NCBI GenBank assembly: GCA_037013685.1
Contig: CM072908.1
Location: 2,369,001-2,433,000, forward strand
DNA from: Acridotheres tristis
Taxonomy: Eukaryota; Chordata; Aves; Passeriformes; Sturnidae
Length of the DNA: 64,000 nt
Direction: 5' to 3'
Below the pieces are notes generated by a model that made no database searches, had not been told where the DNA came from, and was given only the letters and a program-made list of their open reading frames with translations. The position numbers and the translations under genes were made by a program. Shown here one piece after another: positions 25,395-39,000 of the stretch (positions are counted from its first letter, which is position 1; each line of letters opens with the position of its first letter).

Positions 25395-25855
25395 AGGGCT
25401 CTGAGCTGCTCAATTTTGGTCCTTGAGGGCTCTGAGCTGCTCAATTTTGGTCCTTTAGGGGTCTGAGCTGCTCAATTTTGGTCCTTTAGGGCTCTGAGCT
25501 GCTCAATTTTGGTCCTTTAGGGGTCTGAGCTGCTCAATTTTGGTCCTTGAGGGCTCTGAGCTGCTCAATTTTGGTCCTTTAGGGCTCTGAGCTGCTCAAT
25601 TTTGGTCCTTTAGGGCTCTGAGCTGCTCAATTTTGGTCCTTGAGGGGTTTGAGCTGCTCAATTTTGGTCCTTTAGGGGTCTGAGCTGCTCAGTTTTGGTC
25701 CTTGAGGGCTCTGAGCTGCTCAATTTTGGTCCTTGAGGGCTCTGAGCTGCTCAGCTTTGGTTCTTTAGGGGTCTGAGCTGCTCAGTTTTGGTCCTTTAGG
25801 GGTCTGAGCTGCTCAAGTTTGGTCCTCGAGGGCTCTGAGCTGCTCAATTTTGGGG
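25393..25855. repeat. 31-bp minisatellite (ctctgagctgctcaattttg)
   Basis: About 15 copies of a 31-bp unit 'ctctgagctgctcaattttg' plus 'gtccttgaggg', with gag/tag and ggct/gggt variants. It lies about 570 bp after the MMP23 stop, between the tail-to-tail genes MMP23 and CDK11. Confidence 0.95.
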
Positions 25856-27055
25856 TCATGGTTTAATCCTTTTCAGGGCTGCCTGGGGAAGCTTCTGCAA
25901 TCAGGAATGTTTCTCCTTCAGGGCTGAGGGGAACAGGGAATTTTGTCTTTCTCCACAGGAAAACAAGCAGACTGCTTTCCCAACTCACCACAACTGCAGC
26001 ACATCCACATTCCAAGCCCGGGAAAACTCTCCAAAATGGACTCCAACTGAGAAAATGTTTAGGATTTGAGTTAATCCCTTACTGGCCTGGTGCCCAGCTG
26101 TGGTTGCAAGAAAATGTGGTGTTTTCCAGATCTCCCTGTTCCCAGAACAAAGTGACAGCTTCACAAATCAGGGCCTGCAGAGGATGAGATTCCAACATGA
26201 TTCCTCCTCTCCTCTTTCCCCAGAAAGGGCTGGAATGTGGCCTTGCACAACCACTAAAGCTCAGTTCTTCTCTGGATGGAAAAAGGGCATACATTAAAAA
26301 AAAAAAAACCAAACAAAAAACCAAAAAAACAACCAACAAACTTTCACAGAAAATAAAGTTTCAAGTCTCCATATTAAATCTTTTTGATTTATAAAACAAT
26401 AGAGTAATTTGTTTTCCACCAGTGTAAATACATTTACAGAACAAAAATCTCTGGTCAGGGAATATCAAACCCAGCCCAGCTCTCTCCAAGGTAACAGGAC
26501 ACAAACCTCAGAATTGTCATTTTTCTTTTTGCCCCAAATATATCCAAACACAAACAATTTACTTACTTAAAATAAAAAATAAACTCTCTTTGCTGTCACC
26601 AACATCCCACTTTGCTGCGTGTGAAGCAATGAAATCCTTCACACTATTAAACAATTGAAAATGTATTTTAATTCTACAAATTTACAAGGAAAAAAAAACA
26701 AAAACCAAAACAAAACAAACTCAACAAAACAAAAAACCTAAAAAGAAACCAGAAACTGTTCCAGGACTGTTATTTCAAGTTGTCCTTTGTCACAGTTTGT
26801 GATGATCCTGGGGTTTTCAGGTAACTCCAGTCCTCTAATGGAATGCAGCAGTTAAAACTCCACATTGATTTATAAAACAAGAGCCTTGGAATCTGTGATA
26901 ATCTTTGAGTTTTTTTTCACAGGGAAAAACATCTGGTGCCCCTGATAGGGAGAACAGAACTGGGGCACTCAAATCCACTCACATGAATGGTGCTTTTTTT
27001 TTTTTTTTTTTTTCTTTTTGGGGTTTTTTTCCCCCCCTCCTTTTTCATGTTCAGT
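25856..27055. other. Convergent 3' region of MMP23 (+) and CDK11 (-)
   Basis: A-rich and T-rich non-coding DNA with a CAAAA-type run (26290-26340), another A-rich stretch (26690-26740) and a 23-nt poly(T) (about 26993-27013). Plus-strand AATAAA occurs near 26350 and 26570. On the minus strand an ATTAAA variant lies near 26667. The 3' UTRs of the two genes may therefore meet or overlap here (inference). Confidence 0.45.
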
Positions 27056-30000
27056 TCAAAACTTGAGGCTGAAGCCAGGTCCTGCAGCAGATGCTCCTTG
27101 GTTTGTGGTGGTTAGGTGGAAACCTGTGTCCTTCAGATCATCATCACCCTGTGAAAACCAAGCACAGGGCATTGATCAGGAGCTGCATTCACCTCTCCAA
27201 AAATCGAAACAACAAAAACAATCAAAGCATCTCAAGATGAGAAACAAATATTTGATTTAGTGGCACCACAGGTAAGGCTGATGCTGGGTTATTCATAACT
27301 TTTAATATTGCTGTTTCAAAATTTGCCATTGCTAAAAGCAGTTTGAGTGGTCCCAGTTCCTGTACCCACTTTTGCCTGCATGAGAAAGATAAAAAAATGG
27401 GTGTAAATAAATGTAAACTTCACTTATTGAGCATCTAATCCAACACACAGTGCACATCCTCCAGGGCAGTGTTTGCACTCTGAAAAATCAAGGCTAAATA
27501 AATATTTTATATTATTTAAACTGTAAATTGGGCACAATAGAATACATTGCCATTTCAGCCACACTGAGACATGGAACTGGTAATAAGAATATTCTAGAAT
27601 TAGGACCCTAAGATTACATAATTATTGGACCAGCACAATTCCCATGGAGAGACAGAACAGCAGCCTGGCCTTTTAGGAGTTCTCCAAGACTGGAAAAAGG
27701 AATCTGTTCCTATCCCCAAGATCTGGATCATTTACCAGGCTGTGCATTTATTTCAAACCCAAATTTAACAGCTTAGTTGAAGGTGTAAAACAATGAACAT
27801 TTTCAAAAGAGAATCTTTTCTGGTGCTGCACTGGGATAAACCAGACACTTATTTCTGCTTATGCCCTGAATGGTGATTCTGGGAGCAGAGCAGTGACTGG
27901 TGCTGGTGTTTGGGAAGGGGAGCTGGACCTTCCCTGCCAGTGCAGGTGAATTTTAGGATCCCAACAAAAGCCCAGCCCCAGGTGAGGCTCTGGAGCTGTG
28001 CCACACTCTCAGAATCACAAAATGAACCAGGCTGGAAAAGACCTTTGAGATCATCAAGTCCAACCTATGACCCAACACCTCCCAGTCAACCACACCACGG
28101 CACTGAGTGCCACATCCAGGCTTTGTTACAGTCCAGGGATGGTGACTCCACCCTCCCTGGGCACACAGCTCCAGTGCCCACCTCACCTGCACTGCCTTTG
28201 GGAAGGGAAGCTGGACTTTGCCTGCCAGTCCAAGTGAATGAATCTCAGCATCCCAACAAAAGCCCAGGACAGGCTCTGGAGCTGTGCCAAACTCAGCAGC
28301 ACTGACTTTGGGAAGGGAAACTGGACTTTCCCTGGGCTTTGGGAAGGGAAACTGGACTTTCCCTGCCAGTCCAGGCGAATGAATCTCAGGTTAGGAAGCA
28401 AAGCCCATTCCCAGGGCAGGCTCTGCCCTGTGCCACACTCACCAGCACTGACTTTGGGAAGGGAAACTGGACTTTTCCCTGGCAATCTCAGGTTCCCAAG
28501 CAAAGCCCAGCCCAGCCAAGCCCACACTCACAGCTGGCTGTAGCCCCAGGACAGGTCATACTCACAGCTGGCTGTAGCCCAGCCCAGGATAGGCTCTGGA
28601 GCCATGTCACACTCACAGCTGGCTGTAGCCCCAGGACAGGTCACACTCACAGCTGGCTGTAGCCCCAGGACAGGTCACACTCACAGCTGGCTGTAGCCCA
28701 GCCGTGTCACACTCACAGCTGGCTGTAGCCCAGCCGTGTCACACTCACCAGCTGGCTGTAGCCCAGCCATGTCACACTCACCAGCTGGCTGTAGCACAGC
28801 CATGTCACACTCACCAGCTGGCTGTAGCCCCAGGACAGGTCACACTCACCAGCTGGCTGTAGCCCAGCCGTGTCACACTCACAGCTGGCTGTAGCCCAGC
28901 CGTGTCACACTCACAGCTGGCTGTAGCCCCAGGACAGGTCACACTCACCAGCTGGCTGTAGCCCAGCCCTGTCACACTCACAGCTGGCTGTAGCCCCAGG
29001 ACAGGTCACACTCACCAGCTGGCTGTAGCCCCAGGACAGGTCACACTCACAGCTGGCTGTAGCCCCAGGACAGGTCACACTCACCAGCTGGCTGTAGCCC
29101 CAGGACAGGTCACACTCACAGCTGGCTGTAGCCCAGCCCTGTCACACTCACAGCTGGCTGTAGCCCCAGGACAGGTCACACTCACAGCTGGCTGTAGCCC
29201 AGCCATGTCACACTCACCAGCTGGCTGTAGCCCAGCCCTCCCTCGGGGGGCCGGGGGCTGGTGCCCCTCTTGACTCGCTGCTGCTCGCTCTTGGCCGGCC
29301 ACGTGGGGAACATGGAGGGGTCGATGGGCAGGGGGGTCTCCCGGAAGTACTCGTGCTTCAGCCCGTCCTCGGCCGTGATCCGCCGCGCCGGGTAATAGGT
29401 CAGGAAACTGCCGGCCACGGGAAAAGGGACATTTATCTCTGCCCCCAAAATCGTGACTTGCTCAGCAACGTGGCTGAGGGTTTAGTGATGTTGAACACAG
29501 TTCTGGCACTGGGTATTGGGGATGATTCCATTATTGGTATTGGGTGTAATTCTATTAATTTGGTGTAATTCTGACAGTTGGGTATTAATTGCAGGAACAG
29601 GTGATTCCATTATTGGTATTGGGTGTAATTCTATTAATTTGGTGTAATTCTGACAGTTGGGTTTAATTCCAGGAGCAGGTGATTCCATTTACTGGTATTG
29701 GGTGTAATTCTATTAATTTGGTGTAATTCTGACAGTTGGGTATTAATTGCAGGAACAGGTGATTCCATTTACTGGTATTGGGTGTAATTCTATTAATTTG
29801 GTGTAATTCTGACAGTTGGGTATTAATTCCATGAGCAGGTGATTCCATTTACTGGTATTGGGTGTAATTCTATTAATTTGGTGTAATTCTGACAGTTGGG
29901 TATTAATTCCATGAGCAGGTGATTCCATTATTGGTATTGGGTGTAATTCTATTAATTTGGTGTAATTCTGACAGTTGGGTATTAATTCCAGGAGCAGGTG

Positions 30001-33000
30001 ATTCCATTATTGGTATTGGGTGTAATTCTATTAATTATTTGATATAATTCTACTAGTGGGGTGTAATTCCATGAGTAGGTATTGGGAATAATTCTGGCTT
30101 TAATTTTATTACTGGGCACTGGGCATAATTCCATCAATTTGGTACCATTTTATTGCTGGGTACTGGGTATAATTCCATCAATTTGGTACCATTTTATTAC
30201 TGGGTACTGGGTATAATTCAAGGACTAGGTAATGGGTATAACTATTAATTTGATATAATTCTACTACTGGTATTGGGTATAATTGTATTAATTTGCTTTA
30301 ATTCTATTGCTGGTATTGGGTATAATTTTACTAATTTGATTTAACTCTATGACTGGGTATTAGGTATAATTCTAATAACTGGGTTTAATTCTATTGCTGG
30401 TATTGGATAAAATTTTATTCCTGGGTATTTGGTATAATTCTATGAATTCTGCATATTCTATGACTGGGTATTAGGTGTAATTCCATTAATTGGGTATAAT
30501 TCTGTTAATGATTGCTGCCACATCATCTAACAGAACTGATTTTTAAGGCAGGCTCCTCCATGAACCTTTTATTTATGGGACAGCAGCTGGAATTACACAT
30601 CCAAGCAGCTTCTGTGGGGATCTGCTCCCAGAGGTGAAATCACTGGATACCTCAGAGCCTTGGAGAGCCACACAAAGCTCCACGAGGATCCAGGACAATT
30701 CCATTCGAATATTTTACCATTTTTTTTTCTATTTCAAGAGCGATTTTAGACATTCTATTAACACACAGGTACTCCTGTAACCCAGTGTTAACTGCACAGC
30801 CTGGCCTTGATTTTATAAACCTTTCACAACACAGAAAATTGTCTTCCTGCCCACATATTCCCAAGGAATTCTCTGGAATTTGGCACTCACTTGTTCATCA
30901 GGTCAAAGCCCTGGTCAGAGAGCAGAGCCCCGAATCTCTTGCGGAGGTTGTTGTAGGGATATTCTGTAAAAGTCATTTTCTTCACTGCTGGCAGCTCGTT
31001 GTAACCAGGCCAGATCTTTTCACTGGGAGTACCCAGATCCTGAAAATTAAAATATCTCTTTAATAAACTCAGAAAACAATCCTTTATTTATTCATTAGGA
31101 GTTGGGAAGTATCCAGAGAAAACAGACACAACAAATCATGGTCCAAGCCTACTTAAAGTGCTGTAAAGCAGATTAAGTAAATTTTTATTAAGGCTGAATC
31201 TCTGTTAAAGAGCAACAACCACTACTCCAATGTTCCTGTTCCTTAAACCAGTCAAAAATCCCAAAACATTAAAAAAATTACCTTAAAAACTTTGTTAATC
31301 TGGTCGATTTCTGACTTCCCTGGGAACAGCGGCTTTTGTGTCAGCAGCTCCCCAAAAATGCACCCCACTGACCACATGTCTATGGCTGTGGAATATTCCT
31401 GCAAAAAAGGGAAATAAAATTACACCTCAGAAAAATCAGGAAGAAAAATCAGGAAGATATTTTCACTGAGTTGTTTGGAGGAGCAGTGTGGGGTTTATTA
31501 GGGTATTTGTGGGGTTTATTGGGTTTTTTTTTGAACAGAACACACACAACCAGTCCCATAGCCAAGGGCCAGGTCTCAAGTGTATTTATTTCAAAGTTCT
31601 AATTACTGTGAATTATGAGCAATACCAATGTAGACAATCTTTCAGGATGAAAGGTGAAAGTCTCCACACTGGTGTCTCTCTTTTCCACTCACAAACAAAG
31701 CAGCACAGTAATTCTGACAAACCAGTATTTCTTCTGGCAGGGCTCTTGCCACTGCAGCCCTACAGAACCCTGCTGATTTCACCTACATTTCAGTTACCAG
31801 CAGGGAACATTCTAGAATAGTGCCAGTACCTTGTTCTGCTCTCAGATGTCACAGGTTTTAGGCTAATTTTAAAAGGCATTTAAAATCCAGCTGCCAAAGG
31901 TGACATTTTGCCACAATCCATGAGAAATCCATCAGCACTGACCACAGCAGCATTCCAAGGGACAAAAATCCATCTGTCACCCACCCACCCTCTGTCTGGG
32001 GAGGATGGAAGGGTTTGAGATGTCATTAGGAGGATTAATAGTGAATATTTAGGATTTCCCCCTATGAATCAATATACAGAGCCAAGCATGCTCACACTTT
32101 GATGATGATTTATAAAACACAGTCAGGTGCAGTCACAGCTCCAGCAGCCAGAGGAACAGGGAGGAACTCACCTTTGCTCCAAGCAACAGCTCTGGAGCTC
32201 TGTACCACAGGGTCACAACCACAGGGGTGTAGGGCTTCAGGGGAGACCCATATTCCCTGGCTAACCCAAAATCTCCAACCTGAAAGGAAAATAAATAAAC
32301 AACATTTCCAGCGCTGTTCATTCACCATCAGTGCAATGATGGCCATTGCACAGGCTTTGGGCACAGCTATAACTGTGGGTAATTCTGCAGCACAGAATTT
32401 GTCCTGATTTCTTCAATTTTTTTCCTAATTCTTACTTTTAAAATGCCTGAATGACTGAGCAGCAGGTTGGAAGTTTTCAAGTCTCTGTGAAGGATCCAAT
32501 TGTCGTGGAGGTGTTTGACCCCTCTCAATAACTGAATCATCAAAGTCTTCACTTCCCCTGGAATGATAAAAAAACCCACCAAATTCATTGAAAAAAAAAG
32601 AAATCTACTTTTAATTTGTATTTTCTTTGTTTGCAAAACAGGGAAGGGGGAAGGAAGGATTGGCAAGTTAAAAGCACAGGACACCCTGCATCATAAAAAT
32701 GTGTCACAGAACAGCAAAATTCATTTGGGCAGCTGGAGTTCATCCAAATTATGCTCACAAATTATTGCCTCTTATAGGAAGCAGCCAAAATTAAAGTTTC
32801 ACCTCTGAACAGCCCCACACCAAACACACAAACTGGATTCATCACCAGCTATCAGCACCAGGACCAGCCAACACTTTAATTTGTGTCAGGTTTTACAGAA
32901 CAAACAGAAAAAGGCAGGAAGTCTCAGTTCCAAGGAACAACAGGACATTCCAAAGCAACACATGGCACTGCCCAAAGCCAGCTCTCTGCTGCCAGCAGGG

Positions 33001-36000
33001 CCATTTGGGCCATCTGTGTTGGCCTCTTTTCCAGCTCTGAGAATTTCAGGGCACTGTGGCAAAGAGTACCTGGCAGGAAAGGCTGTTTCATTGTTTCCAT
33101 CAGGCTCTTGAGGTCGTGTTCCACATAGTTCATCACAATATAGATTTTATCCATGTTACTGCCCACAACAATCTCCTGCAACACACAACCAGATGAGCAA
33201 AACCTGCACGTGGTGTTTAAAAAGCATCCAAAATCGATTTTAGAAATGTACTGGCAGGAGGATGGAGGCAGCCATTTGCAAAATCATTTAAAAAAATGCA
33301 TTTTTTCTATTAAAAACCCAGCTCATTTTTGTAAAACATCACATTATGGAGACAGTGATCTCCACACAGCCTTATGAGCAGCACACAACTGTTCACAGAA
33401 GCAAGATCTGCCAGGCTTGCTGATATTTTTATATTTAAAAGCCAAGAGGAGTATTTCAAGAACTAAAGCACTTCAGACACAAAAGATTGCAGCCTTACCC
33501 TGACAGTGACAATATTGAGGTGCTGTGCTTTCAGAATTGTATTTATTTCTCTCAGGGAAGTAATGGGAAAACCTTCCTTCTCCTTTTCCATTTTCAGTCT
33601 CTTCAGAGCCACGATTTCATCTGCAAAGGAAACACGTTTAATAAATCCACATTACCATGTCCCCCAGTGTTCTCTCACTGATTAAATATTCAATTAACTG
33701 CGCTGTATTGCCTTGAAAACGAGCAGCTTGCTGGTAAAGAAATATATTTAAATAGATTTTGTTCATCACTGAAAAATGCAGAATGATAATTTGCACACAA
33801 GTGCAGCCCTGAATACCCTGAAGGAAGTGGAGGGCACTGATACCCACCAGTCTTTTTGTCCTTTGCCCTGTACACCACACCATAGGTTCCTTCTTCAATC
33901 CTGTTCAAACACTGGAATTCCTCCACGCTGCGACATCCCTGAAAAACCACAGGACAACATTTACTCCTCCAGCATCTGGGGAAAGGTTTTGTTCTTTTAA
34001 AAAAACTTCAGCAATTTCACAGTTCAAATTTACCAGAAGAATTCAGCTATAAACCATATGAGAAAAAGGTATATCTTTGGAGGTTATTTTTCATAGAGTT
34101 TCTAAAGGAAAACTGGACACAGCCTGTGTTTCAGCAGATTAAATTATTCCATTCACTTCTGCACAGAATAATCTGAAATATCTACCACAAAGGCCAAGGT
34201 AGCAAGTCAGAACCTTTCAAAGTTACCTTTCATACAATTAATTAGTAAAAATCTGATTTTTCTTAGTATTTCTACACTTTGCTGTTGGTTACAAAAAGAA
34301 TAACCAGTTTCTGGTAACAGAACTCTTCTCTCACAAGGATGTATTTTCAGACAGCAATACCAAGATAACAGCTATCAGTGATATAATTACATCCTTATCT
34401 ACATTTGAGAGGGTGATCCCCTACCTGGAGTGCAGGGAGGTACTTGGGAAGCTCCTGTTTCAGCTCGATGGGGGAGGAAGCTGGAGAATCAGGAATGTAT
34501 TCCCCTTCTGTCATGGCATTGGAATGAGGGGATCCCTCCCCGACCTCCTCCTCCTCCACCTCACTCCCTGCAGAATCTCGGTCAAACCTCGACTCTGGAA
34601 CTGTAAAAGTCAGAATCAGTCGTGGAAAGAGGAGCTGTCTGGAGTAATTATAATTAAACTCAGCTTTAGGCAAATAAAAGTGGTCACATTAAGCACTGCA
34701 TGAGAGAGGATGGTGGAGAAGCCAAATTTCTCCTCTTGGCAGAGGTGATGCTTTCAAAAATTCACCTAAAATTTCCAGTGTTAATGAAGCAGGTCAGAAA
34801 AATCAAATCTTTACACCAGAATGAAAGAAAAAACTGACCCAGGATGTGTCATTCTGATTGCAAAGCCCATTTGGTGAGAGGACAGGACAAAAGAACACAA
34901 AATGAAAGAGAGGGAAATGTCAGCTCATACTGATTCCCTCTAAACATAAAGCTTGGAGCAGATTTCAAGGAATTTCTGAGTTTGACATGACAATAGCATT
35001 TCAATCTTTTAAATATTTGTAGAAATAGATTTATTTAGGTGCAAAAACTCAGCCAAACACTTCTTTAAAACAGTCAGTATTTGCATTGTACCAACTGGGA
35101 TGTGGTTTCCATTCTCCCGTTCCTCCTCTTCACTCATTTCCTCTTCGCTCACCTCCTCTGCAAAACAGAACAAGTTTGGTTGGAAAAATTCCACATTTCT
35201 GCACTCCTTGGGAGGCAAATCCCTGCTGGAATCCTCTCCTATCTCACCACTGTCAGGGACCAAGCATTGCTGTTTCACCTGAACAGCAAATGCTCCCAAC
35301 AGGGAACACAGCTCTGACCAATTCTCTGGGAATTGGGATGTGGGCAGGTAAATTAATTCTGAGTATTTGCTTATTAACTGTAATTGATTTTACAGAAAAA
35401 CACCCAGCCATCAGAGCCTGCTCTTGTGCCTTTTCTTTACTAATTAATAACAAGAACACAGACTTCTTTACTGAACTTTGTGTTATTACATTATTCATTT
35501 GAAAAAAATTTTCAGAAATTTGCAACAGAAAATAATTCAAAATGACCAAGGCATTTGGATTTCACCACCCCCCCAAAGAAGTGCAAATTGTGCTCTGCAG
35601 AGTATTTGATGTGTTACAGAACCATCTGAACTTTTGACAAAAATGGCTTTCAGGTTTCTGATCTGGCTTCTTAGATGAAGAATTGGTATTACCTCTACAC
35701 AAAAGGATAGAATAGGGCTTGTACTTGGGCTTTTTTCTTTTTAGTTATCTTGACCTCAGCCTAGCCTAGACTAAGAGAAAAGGAAAATGTTCAAATAAAA
35801 CAACACAGGATGAGAAAAAAAAAGAAAATCACACACCCCTGTAGGCCCTGCTTGGTGATATCCTCACCTGCTGATTGCTCAGACACTTCCTCAGAATTGC
35901 TTCCTGTCTCCTCTTCCTCCTCCTCTTCCTCTCCTTCTTCCTCAGAGCCTTCACTGCTGGACTCTTCCTCCTCCTCTTCTGAGCCTGATCCAGATTCTGT

Positions 36001-39000
36001 TCAGGAATAATCAGGCATTTAACATTAAGAGTGTTTGCTCAGCAGAGAAATTAATTACATCTCTACAATTAATTACAGCTCCTAAATTGCATTTAATCAC
36101 CTGAGGAAGACTCTGCTGAGCTGGTTTTTCTCTCACTGTCACTGATGTCTTGCAAGTCTGAAAGAGGATCCCTCTCTTCTGGTTTCTCTTCTTTTACTGC
36201 TGAAACCATAAAAATTAAAAACACAATGCTAATTGAGTATCATTTCCCAGCCTCTGAATTCCCAGGTAACTACTTCACTTTCTGCTGGCATTAAATCAGT
36301 GCTGAACATTCAGTATTGGAAATTCAGAGCACTTAAGAAAAAATAATCATTTCACACTCTGCTCAATGACAAACAGCTTTTCTGAAACACAGTGGTGCAG
36401 GATCAACAGCCAAATATATGGAATATTGATCTGATTTTCAAACATGATGTGTTCCTAAGGTCTTCTAAGATGAATCAAAACAGGGGAAAAAAGGACCATG
36501 GTGACAACAATCACCAGGACAGGGTTTCTACACACTGGTTACTGCCAGTGATCACCATGTAAAATCCCTGCTGGTTGATTAGGCAGGAGTTGCCAGGACT
36601 GGCTGCCTGCCTCCACCTGCAATTCCAGCTGATTGCATCCTGCTCTGAGTGGCTACACTTCTTTTCACACGTTAGCAAGGCAGACACAGAGCTTTCCTCC
36701 TTCAAACAAAGGCATTTTGATGTTACTTGTGCAAGTTTTCTACCCCCAGAACCCTCAGGTGGGATCATTTTCTGGCTTGGAAAACAAAATTCACCATCTA
36801 AGCAGAACTCTGCTTTAAGAATTTCATTTCTTGTACAAGATGACAGAATCAGAGATGCTTACATTGATCCCTGTGAGGTCACTTTTTAAAGTGGCTTAGC
36901 TCCTAACCCCAAATCCAGGGTGAGCTGGAGTAACCAATCACTTTTTAACCTGCAAGGGAATTTTCAACTGCAGGGTTTTAAAAATTCAGTCAGCTGCTTC
37001 TTTCACCACTGAACGGGGTTAACTCATTTGGAAACTTTTCCAATTGCTACTCCTACCCCTAAAATCCATTCCATTTGTCACTTGTGTAACTCCTGCAAAA
37101 CCAGCACTGCTTGAGAGAAGAGATATTTGTGACGATTCCAGACTTACGCCGCTGGGGCTGAGCTGGACAATACTTGAACTGAGCACCTGGGATGTTTGTT
37201 TGACACTAAAAATGGAACACTACCCCAAAGCCCAGCTCCTGCTGTCCCCCAAGACAGTGTAGAGTGGCAGATGCTACCTGGTTTCCTGCTCTCTCCTTGC
37301 TCAAGCTTGTCTCTCTGCTGGCGCAAAGGGCTGCGACTCCAGGGTCTCATTTTTACTTTGTCTCCATATTCTTCCCTCACTGTTCTATGGTGTGCAGAAA
37401 CTAGGGAAAACAAAACCACAAGAAATTGTTACATCTGCCTAATTAGAGTTGTCCTGTCTGCCACAGCCACCTGGTTTGAATGATTTTCAGTTGGTTTTTT
37501 TTTTAATCAGGGTGAAGGGGAAGATTGGGAGAGGAACCTACTTAAATCTGGGAGAATGAAGGGCTTTGACTTATCTCAAATAAAATATGGATTTGTACTG
37601 CTTAGAGAAAGCTGCTGCCACGCTTAAAAACAGAAGCAAGCTGCCCTGTATGTTACACAGTAAGCACCCTGCTCTAAAAGCATTAATGCCAGAGAAAGAA
37701 GTGGAAAATATGTAAAAGAATAAAACCAGCCGAGGTTTAGAAGGAGCTGACAGAACATTCAGAACAATAAAACCAATTAAATGAAAGGTTTGAGCACTAT
37801 CAGCATAAAGCCAAGCACAAAAAGGAGCTGTTTGGTATGAGCTGAGCAAGAAAGAGAAAGCAAAAAACATGGTTTGTTCTGCTAGTCTTGAATGATCTTT
37901 TTCACCTGATCACAGCAATGGGCTCTGATTTTTACCTCTGAAAGCTGGGACAGAGATCCTTGAAGCAAAAATGATCTGAGCTGAGATTGCAAATACCCAA
38001 CACACTGTGCAAAGAGTTCAAGTGCAGAATTTAAACTGTTCAGGCACCAGATCTTCCCACCTGACTCCCACTAGAGCATTTCCCATGCCTGGAGTACTTA
38101 CATGACCTCTCCCCCTCTTTGCAATTTTTTCCCCCAAATCCTTAAAACATTGAATTTTGAGCATTCAACCTCTACCAAACTGAGTTAAACTCAGCCAGAG
38201 AGTTCAGAACCACAGGGATTGTGCTGGGTGCACACAGGGGCACCCCCAGAAATCTTGTTTTTATAGGAAATCTCCCTGACAGGGAGAGGCAAAGACCCAC
38301 TGAGTGATCAACCTGCCAGCATATTTAAGGCAGTAACACCATCACACTGTTTTATCTCCCCATGCAAAACTTGTATTTCCTTTTCCCTCCCATGTCAAAG
38401 GCCTCCCCACTTTGGTTTTTTAATTCTAGTGCTGATTTAAGTGAGAAACACTTTTTATCCCTCCATTCCACCACTGTGTCAGTAGATAGGAAAGTGACAG
38501 TAAAAATGAGGAATATTTATGCAGAGAGAGTCACCTTCTCTCCTGGCTTCCCTCTCCTTCCTCCTCTCCTCAGCTCTCCTTTCTCTCTCCTTTTGCTCCC
38601 GTTGTTCCTTCTGCTGTTCCCGGATTTTTCTTTCCCTTTCTCTCTCGAGTTGCTCCAGACGATCTCTGGAAAAATAATTTTTATTTGTTACAAATTCAGC
38701 TCGTGACAAGAAGGAAAATTGATTTGCAGCACCAAATCACTAAACTCGACTTCCTTATCAACACCCCCAGTTGTGCATCAGTCAAACACAAGTGGAGTTT
38801 TTCAGCTGATCCTTTAAAAAACAGGTTTAAAATACCCAGACCATGAATTCTCCACCCTATAAGGATTTAGGCAGAAATTAAGACAGTTCAGTTAATTAAT
38901 CCCCTGATAATGTGCAAATAAAAACCTCTAAGACCATCCAATGTTTTTATTCCAGTGAACCCCTGGCAGTGAATTCACCTGGACTGTCCATGGTAACGAA

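Noticed and set aside
29482..29928. Minus-strand frames repeating [14 protein letters not shown]
   Set aside because: Products of the 80-bp intronic minisatellite.
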